Notes: a model not told the origin generated them from the letters alone. 64,000 bases of DNA from Patiria miniata (GCF_015706575.1 NW_024037059.1:27600129-27664128), one strand, 5' to 3'. Numbered from the stretch's first letter, positions 1-11,045 are shown. Made by a program: numbers and translations.

Positions 1-850
1 ATGAATGTTTTTGAAAGTGTTTGTTTGGAGTTGGCTAATTAATGTGGTCAACATAACCGAATTTTCATGACGAACAAAATGCTCTTTAACCTTCAGCGAG
101 AAAACTTCGGAAATTTCCCACAATATCATATTTCATAATTGCTGGTTTGCTACCTAAAATTTTCGAAAGACATGATAACTTATCAGGGGAAAAAAATCAA
201 TTCATCTTCAAATAACAAGAACATATAGCGCTTTCAAGGACCAACAACTACACATCGATTACTTGAATTTATAACTCACATCTAACAACTGCGCATTTGT
301 TTAAACCTATCTTGCCGTAAATAGGTTTTTTTTCCTTCAAAAAACAGGAAACAACGTGACCTGACTTAGTATGCAGCATATAGGCACGGATCCTACTCAC
401 AAGGATAAACGACATGTTCTGAGCTCTAGTCCAAAATGCACTGAGCGGACTTGCTTATAAGTACGATTTTTTTTGCATGACATCTAAAACGGAAATATTC
501 ATAAAACTGTAAGCAAAACTACTCCTTATGTGAGATATAATTGTTTCAAAATTGTTAACAAATAAATACTTCACGACAGATGGTATTGTGCAGTTTTGGT
601 CGTCATAATTATGAGGTTTTCCCGGGAAACGTCAAATTTCGAGGAGAACACCGAACCCAAATTTCGTTTGTAACAGACTTTCATTAAAATGTTTTTAAGA
701 GATGTGGTCCCGAACCGATGAACAAAAGCTACATTTCATAGTTCATTTTAAAGTTTAAGATTTTGTGCTCGGCGTTAAAAACTCATCAATACCAGGTGAA
801 AATTAGGCGGCAAATCCATGTCACTTCGTGAAAATTAATTCTTCATATTT
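1..850. other. No gene recognised
   Basis: AT-rich sequence with stops in all frames and no recognisable protein similarity. The same holds for 957-1984. Nothing beyond short A/T runs is visible. Confidence 0.5.
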
Positions 851-956
851 CATGCGCGCGAACAGCAACCCATCCAGATAGGTCACTCCGAGAAACGCAA
901 AACTTTAATTTCTCTGTGGCTGAGAGTGACCTATATGTCGTGTTCGCATGCGCGCG
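851..956. repeat. Imperfect inverted repeat
   Basis: Left arm 851-888 reads CATGCGCGCGAACAGCAAC and then ATAGGTCACTC. The right arm at 921-956 is its reverse complement with a few mismatches (GAGTGACCTATATGTCGTG, then TTCGCATGCGCGCG). A loop of about 32 bases separates them. It is probably a small foldback MITE. Confidence 0.6.
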
Positions 957-1984
957 GACCACTTCGCCTATTTATCTTTAGCGATTAATAAGCTCTTAAA
1001 GTAAAACACTGCAATAGCTGAAGGAAGTGAGAAATCGATTCCCATACGGGGTGCATACAAACTTGTTGAATAATTTTATAATTGTTGAACAAATTCCTTG
1101 TAAAGGTGTATTTGTTTTACATTGCTTTTCATTCTTATCTTTTGAAACAAATCGAGAAACAAAATTCTTGGACAAAACAGTTGTTTAATTCTTGCAAACA
1201 AGACTCCATGGATGAGATTGTCAATTGAAAAAATGGCTGAAAGTTTACGAAATGTCTGAAAATGCTTAATCATTTATACTAGTTATCTTCCTTTCAAATA
1301 AAAAAGTCTGACTTCAGACAAAAATCTGAAATGCATCATACCTGCACGACTCATAAGTTCAATTACACTGAATTACAGAATAGATGTGCACGTGAACTCT
1401 CATAATTTTCAAATCTTTTTGTATTTTTTTTATTCTTCAAACTTTACTTACTCCTTATTTTAGGCTATTACTCCTCAAAAAGAGCAATTTTCTGCAGATA
1501 CTTTGTATAAGCCTTGCTCCAAAAAATAATTACATATCTCAATGACATACATTTTTTAAAAACATCTGCTGTACATGTATTTTCATTACCAATGCTCAAA
1601 ACTAAATATAAATAGGGTGTTTAGTTGCATTATACAGGGTGTATAATAAAAAATGCAAACAAAATTCAACAGAATACCAGACGTAGAATGTGTAACCAAT
1701 AAAATAATATTTGTATGGTTTGAAAGATACACCTGTCCACTTACAAACGAGACGTAAAATGTCCAAATCTGATCATTTTTGACAGATTATGAGTAAATTT
1801 CCAATAGAGGTCAAATTGACCATGGGACCAAGTTTTCAATTTTAGGCATAAGGACAAAGGTATATAGCCTAATTAATTGCCTCTGTGTGGATATTTGCCT
1901 CGTCTACAGGAAAGTGTGTTTAGCAAGTAAACACAATTCTAAACACTTTCTCGTACATTTTGTAAACATGTTTACATGCTAAAC

Positions 1985-2300
1985 TGCTCCTAATTGTTCA
2001 TATGTAGTGATTCTGCATTTTCTTTGCAACTGATTACACACTTGTGAAGGGGTACAAGTCTGCTAGACTGATTCTCTGACCTTACAATTCCCAAAATTCT
2101 AAAATTGCTCCATTTCATCTTAAGTGGGGTCAGGGAACCAGACTACAAGACATGATTGGTTTTCTTGGTTTTTCCAGCATCTACAAGCCCAAAAGTGACA
2201 CAAATCAGTTGAACAATATTTGCTATTACATACACTAATCCTCCAAATACATTTATATCTGAAAATTGCAGCAAAAGCAAATGTTGTACATTCCCTTTAA
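1985..2300 (+). mobile_element. Partial TTAA-flanked MITE (family D)
   Basis: This 5'-truncated copy matches the right half of the elements at 34661-35185 and 53177-53704. Shared features are GAAGGGGTACAAG, CTGCTAGACTGATTCTCTGA and the end GTACATTCCCTTTAA. It ends exactly at a TTAA, as the complete copies do. Confidence 0.65.
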
Positions 2301-3530
2301 AACTAAGGGCTTTTTAATTACTTGAAACATTGTTAGCAATGAATTTCCTTTATTTGTTCTTTATTTCTGTTTATTTGTTTTTAGTTTTACTTCAAATTAT
2401 AGGTGTATAAATAAACTTAGTGCAAGAGCTGAAAATACCAGAGTTATCTCTTTTCATGATAAGTCTGGCATGAGTGGAGGCTGTAGATCAAAGTTGCGAA
2501 CAGTGACGGCTAGGAAACACTAGCTCGATTGTGGAGTTACCCTCGCATCAATAATCTGGGGAAATCCACACACAAAAAAAGAAAAGAAAAAATTTAATCC
2601 ACATTTATCAGCTATTGTTTCCTCAGTAGTGACCCATATACATAATCAGGTCATGGCTTGTGTTGAGTTACTTTTTAAATTATCTTTGTTGTAAGGTTGA
2701 TCGTTTTCCCCTTACATTCCAAGGCAGACTGTGGCAGGTGGTTCATGCATTCAGTAATCAATACCTTTTCCATTAAATTTAATTTAGACGCATTGGTGGA
2801 AAGGCATTTCTTTCGAAAGGCCTTATATTTCACAGGGAGTTTAGTTCCCCTACTATCTTTCAACCAAGATATGCTTTTCAACAATAATTACATCAGTTCC
2901 TTTTTGGATTGCTGCAAATGATGGACTGTAGCTTTAACACACAGCTACCAGTAGGTAAACACTGCTGTTAAACTGATCGATCATGAGAAAATAACCTGCA
3001 CACTGTAAACATGGTAAACGAAAACATTACTTATTTTAGAAGTGGGCTCCTGACCTGATGGAATTGCGTGTACATTGATTTATTCACTCAGAATTCCACT
3101 AGTACTTTTCTCTGGAGCAGTAACAGTTGTCCTGGTTTCTGCTCGTGAATATAAGTGGGACGCCATCATAAGGTACCACAGCTTCTTCAGCTGCCAGGTC
3201 CAGGCTAGCAATGAAATCAATTTGAGGAAAATGTTACTAAAAGCATTTTAAATATTGTATATCGACAATCAAGTAAAAAAAATTAAAAGCAGGAGACAAA
3301 ACTTTAATTTGCAAATCTACTGGTCATGGCACTTGAGTGTGTGATCCCTAGTCTTGGGGCTATAGACGCTGTTCTTGTTTGCTACGCCGATAACCCGCCA
3401 CCGCGTAACCACGGCCACCGCGAGAGGGCGCTATCACGACCAACCAATATCACCCACGAACCTGTCAGAACAACGTCTAGGGTACTTGCTATTGGTTGTG
3501 TAATGCGCACGCATCTGCCTTGCCTAATGT
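2301..3530. other. No gene recognised
   Basis: No convincing coding region. Around 3255-3320 the sequence (reverse orientation) matches the spacer between WWE-like units near 10580 and 15050, so the repeat mosaic starts here. Confidence 0.45.
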
Positions 3531-3650
3531 ATGTTCAAATCAATTGCATCTGCGGAGAATGACGTCCACCCTCGCAAGTTTCCATCGATACAATTCCAAA
3601 GTTCTGACTCCATGACTATGCTTGCACAGGGGTGCACTGTGCTTATATAG
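3531..3650 (-). pseudogene. WWE-like repeat unit, truncated (unit 2)
   Basis: Reading the minus strand, a TATATAAG box near 3649-3643 is followed by an ATG at 3613. The ORF starts MESELWNCIDGNLRGWTSF and then reads SADAIDL, and is nearly identical to the unit at 10195. It breaks off near 3540, where similarity stops before the second half of the domain. It lies directly downstream of the unit at 3985-3700, in the same tandem order as units 4 and 5 at 9.8-10.4 kb. No function is known and it is a truncated copy. Confidence 0.6.
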
Positions 3651-3699
3651 CATGTTTTGTTTCATTATTTACTTCCTCTGGGGGTGGGGTTGCATTTTT

Positions 3700-3985
3700 T
3701 TCAGACCAGTTTCATAGGGTGATCAGGGTTATGATGTCCAGGTATAAAACTCTTTCCGTCACCTTTACTAGGAAGCTTACCTCTGTAGCTGGACTAATCC
3801 CATCTGGGATGAAATAGGTCTTATCTTTATGAATGTTATATTTCATCCCAGCAGTCCTCTCGAAACAGTGCTTGATCTCCAGCGCGTGTGGTGTACTGTG
3901 TCCAACCCCTATTCGCATCGACTGCGTTCCATAATTCCGACTCCATGGTTGTGCATACACGCGGCGCACTGTGCTTATATAGCAT
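3700..3985 (-). pseudogene. WWE-like repeat unit, frameshifted (unit 1)
   Basis: On the minus strand a TATATAAG box (about 3980) lies just before ATG at 3946. The frame reads MESELWNAVDANRGWTQYT, then EIKHCFERTAGMKYNIHK and DKTYFIPDGISPAT. Two small indels break the frame. One is near the DAL segment. The other is one missing base before GAGGTAAGC, which converts ATRGKLP into another frame. The 3' end (CCTATGAAACTGGTCTGA) is conserved with the other units. Nearest relative in the window is unit 4. Confidence 0.65.
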
Positions 3986-4089
3986 GTTCTGTATCATTAA
4001 AAACACAAGCAAATTTGATTCAATCAGTCAGAATGTGACCAGGAAATGCCCCAAATTGCACTTCAGGGCAGTTTGATGCTAATTCAGAC

Positions 4090-4310
4090 CAGGCGGTCAC
4101 AATTTGGTAAAACAATATCAGATTTAATAAGCAACCTGACTAATCCAGTGTTGTCGGACTGGACGTCACAATTTTGAGGATGACCACAATGGCGATATCG
4201 ATTGGTTAGTCTGGTTTGGGTTGATTGCATTCTCTTATTAATATTGAGGCAGAAACAAGGTTATTCTCAGAGACCCGTGAGCATTGGTAGGGTAAAAAAA
4301 AACACAAAAT
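4090..4310 (+). repeat. Interspersed repeat segment
   Basis: This segment (TCTGGTTTGGGTTG, then GCATTCTCTTA and TTGAGGCAGAAACAAGGT) recurs in the same orientation at about 17985-18170 and 20930-21145. It appears to be part of one large, now dispersed, repeat. Confidence 0.6.
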
Positions 4311-4769
4311 GTCAGAACGGCAAAGTTTACTTAAAATAAAACTTAGGCGATTTTTGCAGAATTACACCAAAAAAAAGGTATTTATGAATGGAAAAGCTAT
4401 TGCTGTGCCGAATCAGGAAAGCTTCCAACCAGGAGTTACTATAATATCATGAAGTGGAAACGAGGTTGAAAAAAAGTAAGCCTTGGGGACAAGGTTGAAA
4501 GAGTACAATGCAATGTGATAGAACACCTTTTAATCACCTTGTTCTCGATGAATTGAATGACCTCCTTCATGATAATAGCGGCTGAACATCCCTTCTTCCC
4601 TGATTGGAGATCACCCTATGGACCAATCAATAAAAACACTAAGCGATTAGCAATCAAATCAACAAATCAACCATTTTCCTGGTTCAATGACGTAAAAATG
4701 CCCACATACGTATATTACATCGTAGTTTAATTTGAGGTTGAGAGTTTAAAAGTGCTTGCCCGGCCCTGT

Positions 4770-4965
4770 GATCGTCAAAACAATGGAATGTTTTTTTCTC
4801 AAAACAAATCTTCAATTTTTTGTTGTTGCTCAAAGTCCCTTCTCATGTCAAGTGTGGCGTCTGGAAACAATACCCAATCTCTCAGTCTGCTCTGTGTAAT
4901 GGGCTTCGACGACGCCATTATTATTTTTGGGCAAGCTCCATACCAGGAACCGGAATCTTTTCTGT
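4770..4965 (-). pseudogene. Diverged WWE-like unit
   Basis: The minus strand reads MASSKPITQSRLRDWVLF, then PDATLDMRRDFEQQQ and KIEDLF before a TGA. The pattern R-x-W-x-L-F/Y, D-A/T-L-D/E-M/I-K/R, D-F-E matches units 4-11. After the first TGA the frame continues EKNI-LF with further TGA codons where relatives have aromatic residues, so it looks inactivated. The equivalent unit in the other inverted arm is at 17420-17620. WWE-like identity is inferred. Confidence 0.5.
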
Positions 4966-5126
4966 TTTTGTCCTGAAGTAAGTAGGGTTAAGTTCATGTA
5001 AAAACGTGGGTTCTTCTTTTTGAACCAGCCTGTATAGGTTTGAAGGAAAGGTTAATTCAATACAGTTTCACAACTTAATCATGATCCTAGTCATCTTACC
5101 GTGCAGTTGTGGGATTGTGCTCCGAG

Positions 5127-5290
5127 TTACTGGGAAATGGATTGCATATATCCATTTATGCATATCCTCTTTTCCCACTTTGGCAGCACACCCGTTTTGG
5201 AGACCTCCCGAATCTCCCTGCTAACTCTCCGTTGCTGAATGGGACAGCGTCGACATCCTGTATCAACCTTTTTTCCATAATGAGACAGAT
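5127..5290 (-). other. Exon-like conserved open segment (KVDTG block)
   Basis: The minus strand encodes KKVDTGCRRCPIQQRRVSRE, then IREVSKTGVLPKWEKRI. The other inverted arm (17100-17265, plus) encodes the same residues in the same frame with few changes. Downstream a GTAAGATG donor-like site is present in both. Shared frame between two diverged copies hints at a former coding exon of the same gene or element as the adjacent diverged WWE-like unit. No family was recognised. Confidence 0.35.
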
Positions 5291-5662
5291 AAAAAAACTG
5301 GTTATTTACTCCCAAAAAGCCAAGATGAATACACAATGATAGTCAGGAGACAAAGATGTACCTAATATCTATTAATGACGAGGCCGGCCTTTTTGATAAA
5401 TGTTGTAGGAGTTTAGGATTTTTTAAATGCAATTGCTTGATTGTCACTACTTTGAAAGAGTGTTCACAACGTAGGTAAAAGTATTAGGTTCCCACTTGCC
5501 TCTCTCCAACTAAAATGTATGGGTGGGGACCAATATAATTATGTTATATTGGAGGGAATGGGGAGGGGCAAGTAAGAGGGTTTCCATTCTCTTAATATAA
5601 GAATTATTTTTCACTGGATATTTGCACAAACATAAGTCAACATTATATTTTTAATAAATCAT

Positions 5663-6083
5663 ACTTCCATTTGTGTGAGTGAATATTAGACTTAGTTCTC
5701 GGTATCTTTGCATTTTGAGTTTATGCTGGTTTCGTCTTTTCTCATAGGGCGTCTTGTGGCGCACCTTATTTTTCTTCTTTTTCTCGGCTGTCATGCTGAA
5801 ATGACACAGAATACTTGTTTTTACAACTTTCAACAACTGTAGTACACAATATCTTCAATGACAATTCACGCACACAACATGATTTATATTTAAACAAGTC
5901 AGGTGTGTTTACAAACACAAATGCCCCGCAACGGTGACAGTTCCCATGACATAACACCACTCTTTTAACATCAACTTACATGTACCTTGGTCACATGGAA
6001 CATTCATTGACAGCATTAGTGTCTTCTGTAGGTTTTATATGAATTAATCCCTAATCCCTATAATCTCAGAATAAATACATGAT
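5663..6083. other. No gene recognised
   Basis: Short lysine-rich ORFs here are low-complexity and partly repeated at 7010-7310 (CGACACAACATACTTGTTTT-like segment). No gene is supported. Confidence 0.4.
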
Positions 6084-6520
6084 TTCTATTGTTTTAGCCA
6101 CTGTGAACTTGACCCTTAGGCCTTTTGGCCCCAAATGCAATAGGCTTCTTAGGATTGCCAAGAACAATCCACAAACCAAATTTGAAGTTCACATGTAAAG
6201 TATTTTTCAAGTTATCGCGCTGACAAGATTTCTATTGTTTTAGCCACTGTGAACTTGACCTTAGGCCTTTTGGCCCCAAATGCAAAAGGCTTCTTAGGAT
6301 TGCCAAAAACAATCCACAAACCAAATTTGAAGTTCATATGTTAAGTATTTCTCAAGTTATCGCGCTGACAAGATTTCTATTGTTTTAGCCACTGTGAACT
6401 TGACCTTTGGCCTTTTGGCCCCAAATGCAAAAGGCTTCTTAGGATTACCAAGAACAATCCACAAACCAAATTTGAAGTTCATATGTTAAGTATTTCTCAA
6501 GTTATCGCGCTGACAAGATT
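6084..6520 (+). repeat. Three tandem copies of a ~145-bp repeat
   Basis: Units start near 6084, 6229 and 6372. Each runs from GATTTCTATTGTTTTAGCCA through TTTTGGCCCCAAATGCAA to AGTTATCGCGCTGACAAG. The last runs into CACACACCCACC simple repeat at 6530-6566. Repeats ending in this AGTTATCGCG...GACAAG motif are widespread in marine invertebrate genomes. Confidence 0.85.
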
Positions 6521-6867
6521 TGTCCGGACACACACACACACCCACCCACCCACACACCCACCCATACTTGTTTCACATGACTAGTGTGGACTTTCCATTG
6601 CTTTCGTGTAGTTAAGAAAAACCAGTGAAAAAAACTCATTTTTCTCAAACTGTGAAAACTCTTTCAACCCAATTTTTTTTCTATGATTCCCTTTAGTGTT
6701 TCTCTTCATTCTGCTACAGATAAACCTAACCCAAAAATGCCTCTAAACCTGTTTTCCAGAAATGGGGAAACACTGTGTGGACGTGGGGTAAGTCCACACA
6801 ACGTCGGTGCTACCTACATTATGTGGACGTCTTTTGTTCGGAAGTCCACACTGCGTATGTAAGACAA

Positions 6868-6914
6868 ACTCACCCACACACCCACCCACACACCCACCCA
6901 CACACCCACCCACG
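6868..6914 (+). repeat. CACCCACA simple repeat
   Basis: A short tandem array of CACACACCCACC units. It creates a spurious THPHTHPH open frame. Confidence 0.9.
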
Positions 6915-7309
6915 GAAGGACAAGGCGGAAACAGTATGCCCCTTCGGCTTCGCCGCGGGGCATAAAAAAAACACTTTTGAATTATAAATAATGGGCCTTT
7001 AAAATGGTTAGTTTGTTTTCTTCTCTTTTTTTGGCTTCTTTGGCCTCTTTCCCTTCTTTAGAGGCATAGTCATTGTGTTCTGACTGTTACGAGAAACAAG
7101 GAAATGACACAACATACTTGTTTTTACATAAGTCATGAATAATTCAGAATACTTCCATTTGTGTGAGCGAATAGATATGAAGAATAGTATACTTACTTCC
7201 CTATACCGCCACACGGCTAGTTTGTTTTCTCTTTTTTGTTTCGTAGGGCTTCCTCTTCCTCTTTCTCCTCTCCTTCCAAACTCCAGATGGAGACATTTTG
7301 CTGTTTCGT

Positions 7310-7445
7310 CCATGGTTATGCATGATGCCTGTACACAGGCAGATCCGTCAGATTTAGTAATCCGTCAGATTACTGGGAAGTTTACCTCTTCTAGCTGGAT
7401 TAATCCCATCCATCCGATTCCACAGTTCTGACTCCATGGCTCAGT
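7310..7445 (-). pseudogene. WWE-like unit fragment (unit 3)
   Basis: On the minus strand the sequence starts GCCATGGAGTCAGAACTGTG (MESELWN). It then jumps to the second half of the unit, GGATTAATCCAGCTAGAAGA followed by GGTAAACTTCC and TCTGACGGA. The middle of the domain is deleted. It is a decayed copy. Confidence 0.5.
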
Positions 7446-7449
7446 CCAG

Positions 7450-8394
7450 GCGATCTCTTTCACTCGGACCTACTAGGAAACAAAAAAGGCGAAAAGGCAT
7501 GAAAATCTTGCATTAACGATTGTGCGTTTTGAGCCTGGCCGCCATGATCCCAAGCGAAAATGATATGAGCTGAAAATTGACCAAAATAAGTTTTGCTATT
7601 TGTTAATTTGGCCAATTTGCAGCATACATGTGACTTTCACGAGAGACCGAGGCAAAGGCTAATATGAACAATCATTTCATGCAAGGCTTTCATGCAAGGC
7701 GGCCAGAGTTTATTGTGTACGCTCACTTGTTTGAATTAATGCTGACTTTGTCAGGCGAAGGATAAATCTCAGTGACTGATATCTCATATGTTGTGTCCAC
7801 AACAAAGACACTGTCTAAGACTGCAGACATCAGACAGAGGAAAAGATAATTTGGGGTCTTTGGGGAACATGTTTAATACGTAAATTTGATAAGCAGCATT
7901 TAAGGGAAAGGCTACTTTAACAAACTTCAGTTAAAAGTTTAGTTTGTTCTGGCCGGATATTCAGATCATGGTTCAGTCCTTCCCGAGTTGTGGTCATGGA
8001 ACTTGGGTGTGTCCTCCCGCGAGTGATGGTCATTTACTTTGTCTTTCATCCACAAAATGAACTCAATGATGCATACCACTAGCATATATTCTAGGCGACT
8101 ATTGAATAATACATATATGTTCATGTCCTACACCATTCACTGCGTGCTACATATGCATTTACATGTACAATGTCTCAACAAGATCAGTCCATACTTAACT
8201 CAGTATATTTGATAAACGGCAAGGGAAATGCATCTTTGCAAAGCCTAACAAACTTAGGCAAAACAAGCTATATTTGATTGGTTTGTCCAGTCGAACTCAA
8301 CAGAATGTAAGGCCTTATTGTTTGTTTTAGGGAAAAAAAATAAACAAAATTGACTTTTTCTGCTGAGAATGTTTTCATGTCTACCATGTCTTCG
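7450..8394. other. No gene recognised
   Basis: Unique-looking AT-rich sequence without a supported gene. At 8395-8505 a copy of the GGGCCGATAATGG / TTCATAAATACC repeat family begins; it is also seen at 18190-18240, 18530-18610, 21190-21300 and 21890-22030. Confidence 0.4.
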
Positions 8395-8922
8395 GCTCGG
8401 GTCATTATCAGCCCCTAGCTGGTTTTAAACGTAGCCTACTTATTTAAAACTGGCCAATCACATATTTATTTCCCATTCATAAATACCTCAGACAGTTTAG
8501 CTATTCCTATTGGTCGAGAGCCCGTCACGTGGCCGGTATTAAACGGATGATAAAGACATGGCTAGCTGGTCTTAAACACTTTTCCAGTGTCACAATAAAA
8601 TGTGGACTCCTAAAAATCCAGTGCCTCTTACCGTTTCATTGGTTGAACGTTCACAATCCTCACGTAGGCATGCGCAACACTACAAGCGAGTCAGAATTTT
8701 ATAGTTCTAAATTCAAAACGCAACGCCCCAGGTGCGTTCTGCGTGACATCGCGCAGAACATGTTACGCGCGCGTCAATCTCCATAAAAGGGTTGTTTACA
8801 TCTTACTCGCCAGCTGAACACTCCATTATTTTGCTAGAGGGATGTTTCAAAAAGCATGAAGTGAACTTGTTGAACAAAATCGGGATTTTTTGAACGAATT
8901 ATTTGATATTTTTTTACAGATA

Positions 8923-9118
8923 AGGTATTTATGAATGGGAATAAATATGTGCTCGGTCGGTATTTATCACTCTGTTTAATACCGCTTAGAGTCTGGGTGC
9001 TGATAATTACCCTCGCCTCCGGCTCGGGTAATTATCAGCACCCAGACTCTAAGCGGTATTAAACAGAGTGATAAAAACCTCCGGAGCACACATTTATTCC
9101 CTTATTCATAAATACCTT
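8923..9118. mobile_element. Near-perfect foldback MITE
   Basis: The two ~90-bp arms are almost exact reverse complements. The left arm runs AAGGTATTTATGAATGGG to GTCTGGGTGCTGATAATTAC. The right arm runs GTAATTATCAGCACCCAGAC to CATAAATACCTT. The loop at about 9014-9026 is only some 13 bases (TCGCCTCCGGCTC). Terminal sequence matches the more diverged relatives at 8395 and 21890. Confidence 0.85.
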
Positions 9119-9789
9119 TTTTGTGTAATTCAGCAAAAATCGCCAAAGACATTTTATTGATGATTTTATTTTTGTTGATGTGATCTTGCTAAATGTGTCC
9201 AGGCGACACACTTGACACAAAAAAGGGACTTTGAGCAGTACCTCTATTGAGAGGTATGCATGTTTGTGTGGTCATAAATCATCCAAAGAGAATCAACGTA
9301 TAAAAAAATAAAATGAGGAAAGGAAAGGAAATAAAATTCAGTACACACAGAAAAGAGATATTTCACTCCAGCATATGGAGTGAGTCCTGCAAGGAGAGGT
9401 AAGCTACTTAAGTTCAACTTTTTCATAATAGCAAGCAGAAGCTATCGGCCAATGTCCGTGCCTGTACTTTTTCAAGATCATGGCTGCCTGTAGCTTGCAA
9501 GGATGGGTCTGCTGTATGTAAAGGAATAACTGCACCAATTCCAAGCGTAGCAGTTTGCTGAAAAGGGATCAGACCTTTGAAGATTTAAGATTGATGTATT
9601 TAACCATGATTTTTTATAGAAATGGAAAATTAATTGAAATTTAAATTTGAACAATAATTTTGCTTTTGGATTTGAGTGATTGCATCTGTTTATTAAATAG
9701 CTTAGTGAATCTGATGGCAAGAGTTACATACCTGGACATCGCTAACCCTGTTCACCCTATGAAACTGGTCTGAAAAAATGCAATCCCGC

Positions 9790-10115
9790 TCCACGAAGAA
9801 GTAATTAATGATACAGAACATGCTATATAAGCACAGTGCGCCGCGTGTACGCATAACCATGGAGTCGGAATTGTGGAACCCAGTAAATGATAATAGTGGA
9901 TGGACACTGTACACCGGGGACGCACTGGAAATCAAGAACTGTTTCGAGAGGACTGCTGGGATGAAATATAACATTCATAAGGATAAGACCTATTTCATCC
10001 CAGATGGGATTAGTCCAGCTACAAGAGGTAAGCTTCCTATTAAAGCTGACGGAAAGAGTTTTATACCTGGACATCATAACCCTGATCACCCTATGAAACT
10101 GGTCTGAAATAAATG
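9790..10115 (+). CDS. WWE-like small ORF, intact (unit 4)
   Basis: A TATATAA box at 9824-9830 precedes ATG at 9859. The uninterrupted ORF ends at 10107 and gives 82 residues. It reads MESELWNPVNDNSGWTLYT, then GDALEIKNCFERTAGMKY, NIHKDKTYFIPDGISPATRG, KLPIKADGKSFIPGHH and PMKLV. The predicted layout is strand (LWN...GWTLYT), helix (DALEIKNCFER), then strands (YNIHK, KTYFIP). This resembles a WWE module, which mediates protein and ADP-ribose contacts, but that assignment is inferred. An AATAAA immediately follows the stop (about 10108). The internal AGAG|GTAAGC could instead be a splice donor, which would make the last ~27 residues intronic. It is probably a repeat-derived ORF; translation is unproven. 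Confidence 0.45.
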
Positions 10116-10139
10116 CAACCCCACCCCCAGAGGAAGTAG

Positions 10140-10445
10140 TTAATGATACAAAACATGCTATATAAGCACAGTGCACCCCTGTGCAAGCATAGTCATGGAG
10201 TCGGAACTTTGGAATTGTATCGATGGAAACTTGCGAGGGTGGACGTCATTCTCCGCAGATGCAATTGATTTGAAAAACGATTTTGAGAGGAGAACGGGAA
10301 TCAAGTTTTATAGACACAAGGAAAAGGTGTATTTTACCCCAAATGGGGTTAGCCCAGCTACAAGAGGTAAGCTTCCTAGTAAATCCGACAGAAAGAGTTA
10401 CATACCTGGACATCACTAACCCTGTTCACCCTATGAAAGTGGTCT
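10140..10445 (+). CDS. WWE-like small ORF, intact (unit 5)
   Basis: A second TATATAA box (about 10158-10164) sits 335 bp after that of unit 4, followed by ATG at 10195 and an open frame to 10419 (74 residues). It reads MESELWNCIDGNLRGWTSF, DAIDLKNDFERRTGIKFY, RHKEKVYFTPNGVSPATRG, KLPSKSDRKSYIPGHH, then stop. It aligns with unit 4 throughout but with many replacements, which suggests an older duplication. A potential donor (GTAAGC at 10368) and an acceptor-like TTGATTCAG at about 10624 before unit 6 would fit a multi-exon gene. Function unknown; same caveats as unit 4. Confidence 0.45.
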
Positions 10446-10619
10446 GAAAAATTATTGTACAACTTTAATTTTGATGTTGTAATGTGAATTATGTGATGTG
10501 TGTATAACTAATTTCATGGAGTTTGATTGTTTGGAACTGTGGAAATGGTGAATGAATAGAAATTGAGTAGATTTGCAAATTAAAGTTTTGTCGTCTGCTT
10601 TTAATTTATTTTGCTTGAT

Positions 10620-10800
10620 TCAGAAGTCAGAACTTTTGAATATGTCGATGCAAATAGATTGTAAGGGTGGACGTCTTTCACGACCGATGCTCTAGATATC
10701 AAAAAAGATTTCAAGAGAAGAGGTGGAATAAAATTTCATGTAGAGAAGGAAAAGATTTATTTTACCCCAGATGGGATTATAGTCCAGCTACTGTACAAGA
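10620..10800 (+). pseudogene. WWE-like unit without start (unit 6)
   Basis: An acceptor-like TTGCTTGATTCAG is followed by AAGTCAGAACTTTTGAATA, the relic of the SELWN start. The segment GGGTGGACGTCTTTCACGAC encodes the GWT block. Next come DALDIKKDFKRRGGIKFH and IYFTPDGI in shifted frames. Stops and indels interrupt it. It continues without gap into unit 7. The counterpart in copy 2 is at 15105-15285. Confidence 0.5.
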
Positions 10801-10814
10801 GGTTGATGCAAATA

Positions 10815-11045
10815 CACCATGCAGTCAGAATTATGGAACGCAGTCGATGCGAATAGGGGTTGGACAGAGTATACGAGCGACGCACTGGACATCTTGGACA
10901 TATTGAGCTGCAATAAAATCTTATATACACAAAGAAAAGATGTATTTTACCCCAGATGGGATTAGCCCCGGTACTAGAGGTAAGCTTCCTAGTAAAACTG
11001 ACGGAAAGAGTTCTATACCTGAACATCACTAACCCTGTTCACCGT
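10815..11045 (+). pseudogene. WWE-like unit, rearranged (unit 7)
   Basis: Starts ATGCAGTCAGAATTATGGAA (MQSELWNAVDANRGWTEYT) and continues SDALDI. A small deletion and the replacement TTGGACATATTGAGC then remove the helix and shift the frame. The second half (YIHKEKMYFTPDGISPGTRG, KLPSKTDGKSSIP) is open in another frame. The conserved tail ends CCGTATGAAACTGGTCTGA. Confidence 0.5.

Larger units (their letters stand above)
4751..5662 (-). repeat. Inverted duplication, left arm
   Basis: Read in reverse complement, this arm matches 16335-17600 over most of its length. Shared stretches include a diverged WWE-like unit, the KVDTG exon-like block and a block containing AAATGTATGGGTGG/GGGACCAATATAATTATG. 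The two arms enclose the 5.7-16.3 kb region. The right arm carries extra insertions. Confidence 0.7.

Noticed and set aside
6775..6987. THPHTHPH-rich ORF
   Set aside because: Translation of the CACCCACA simple repeat.
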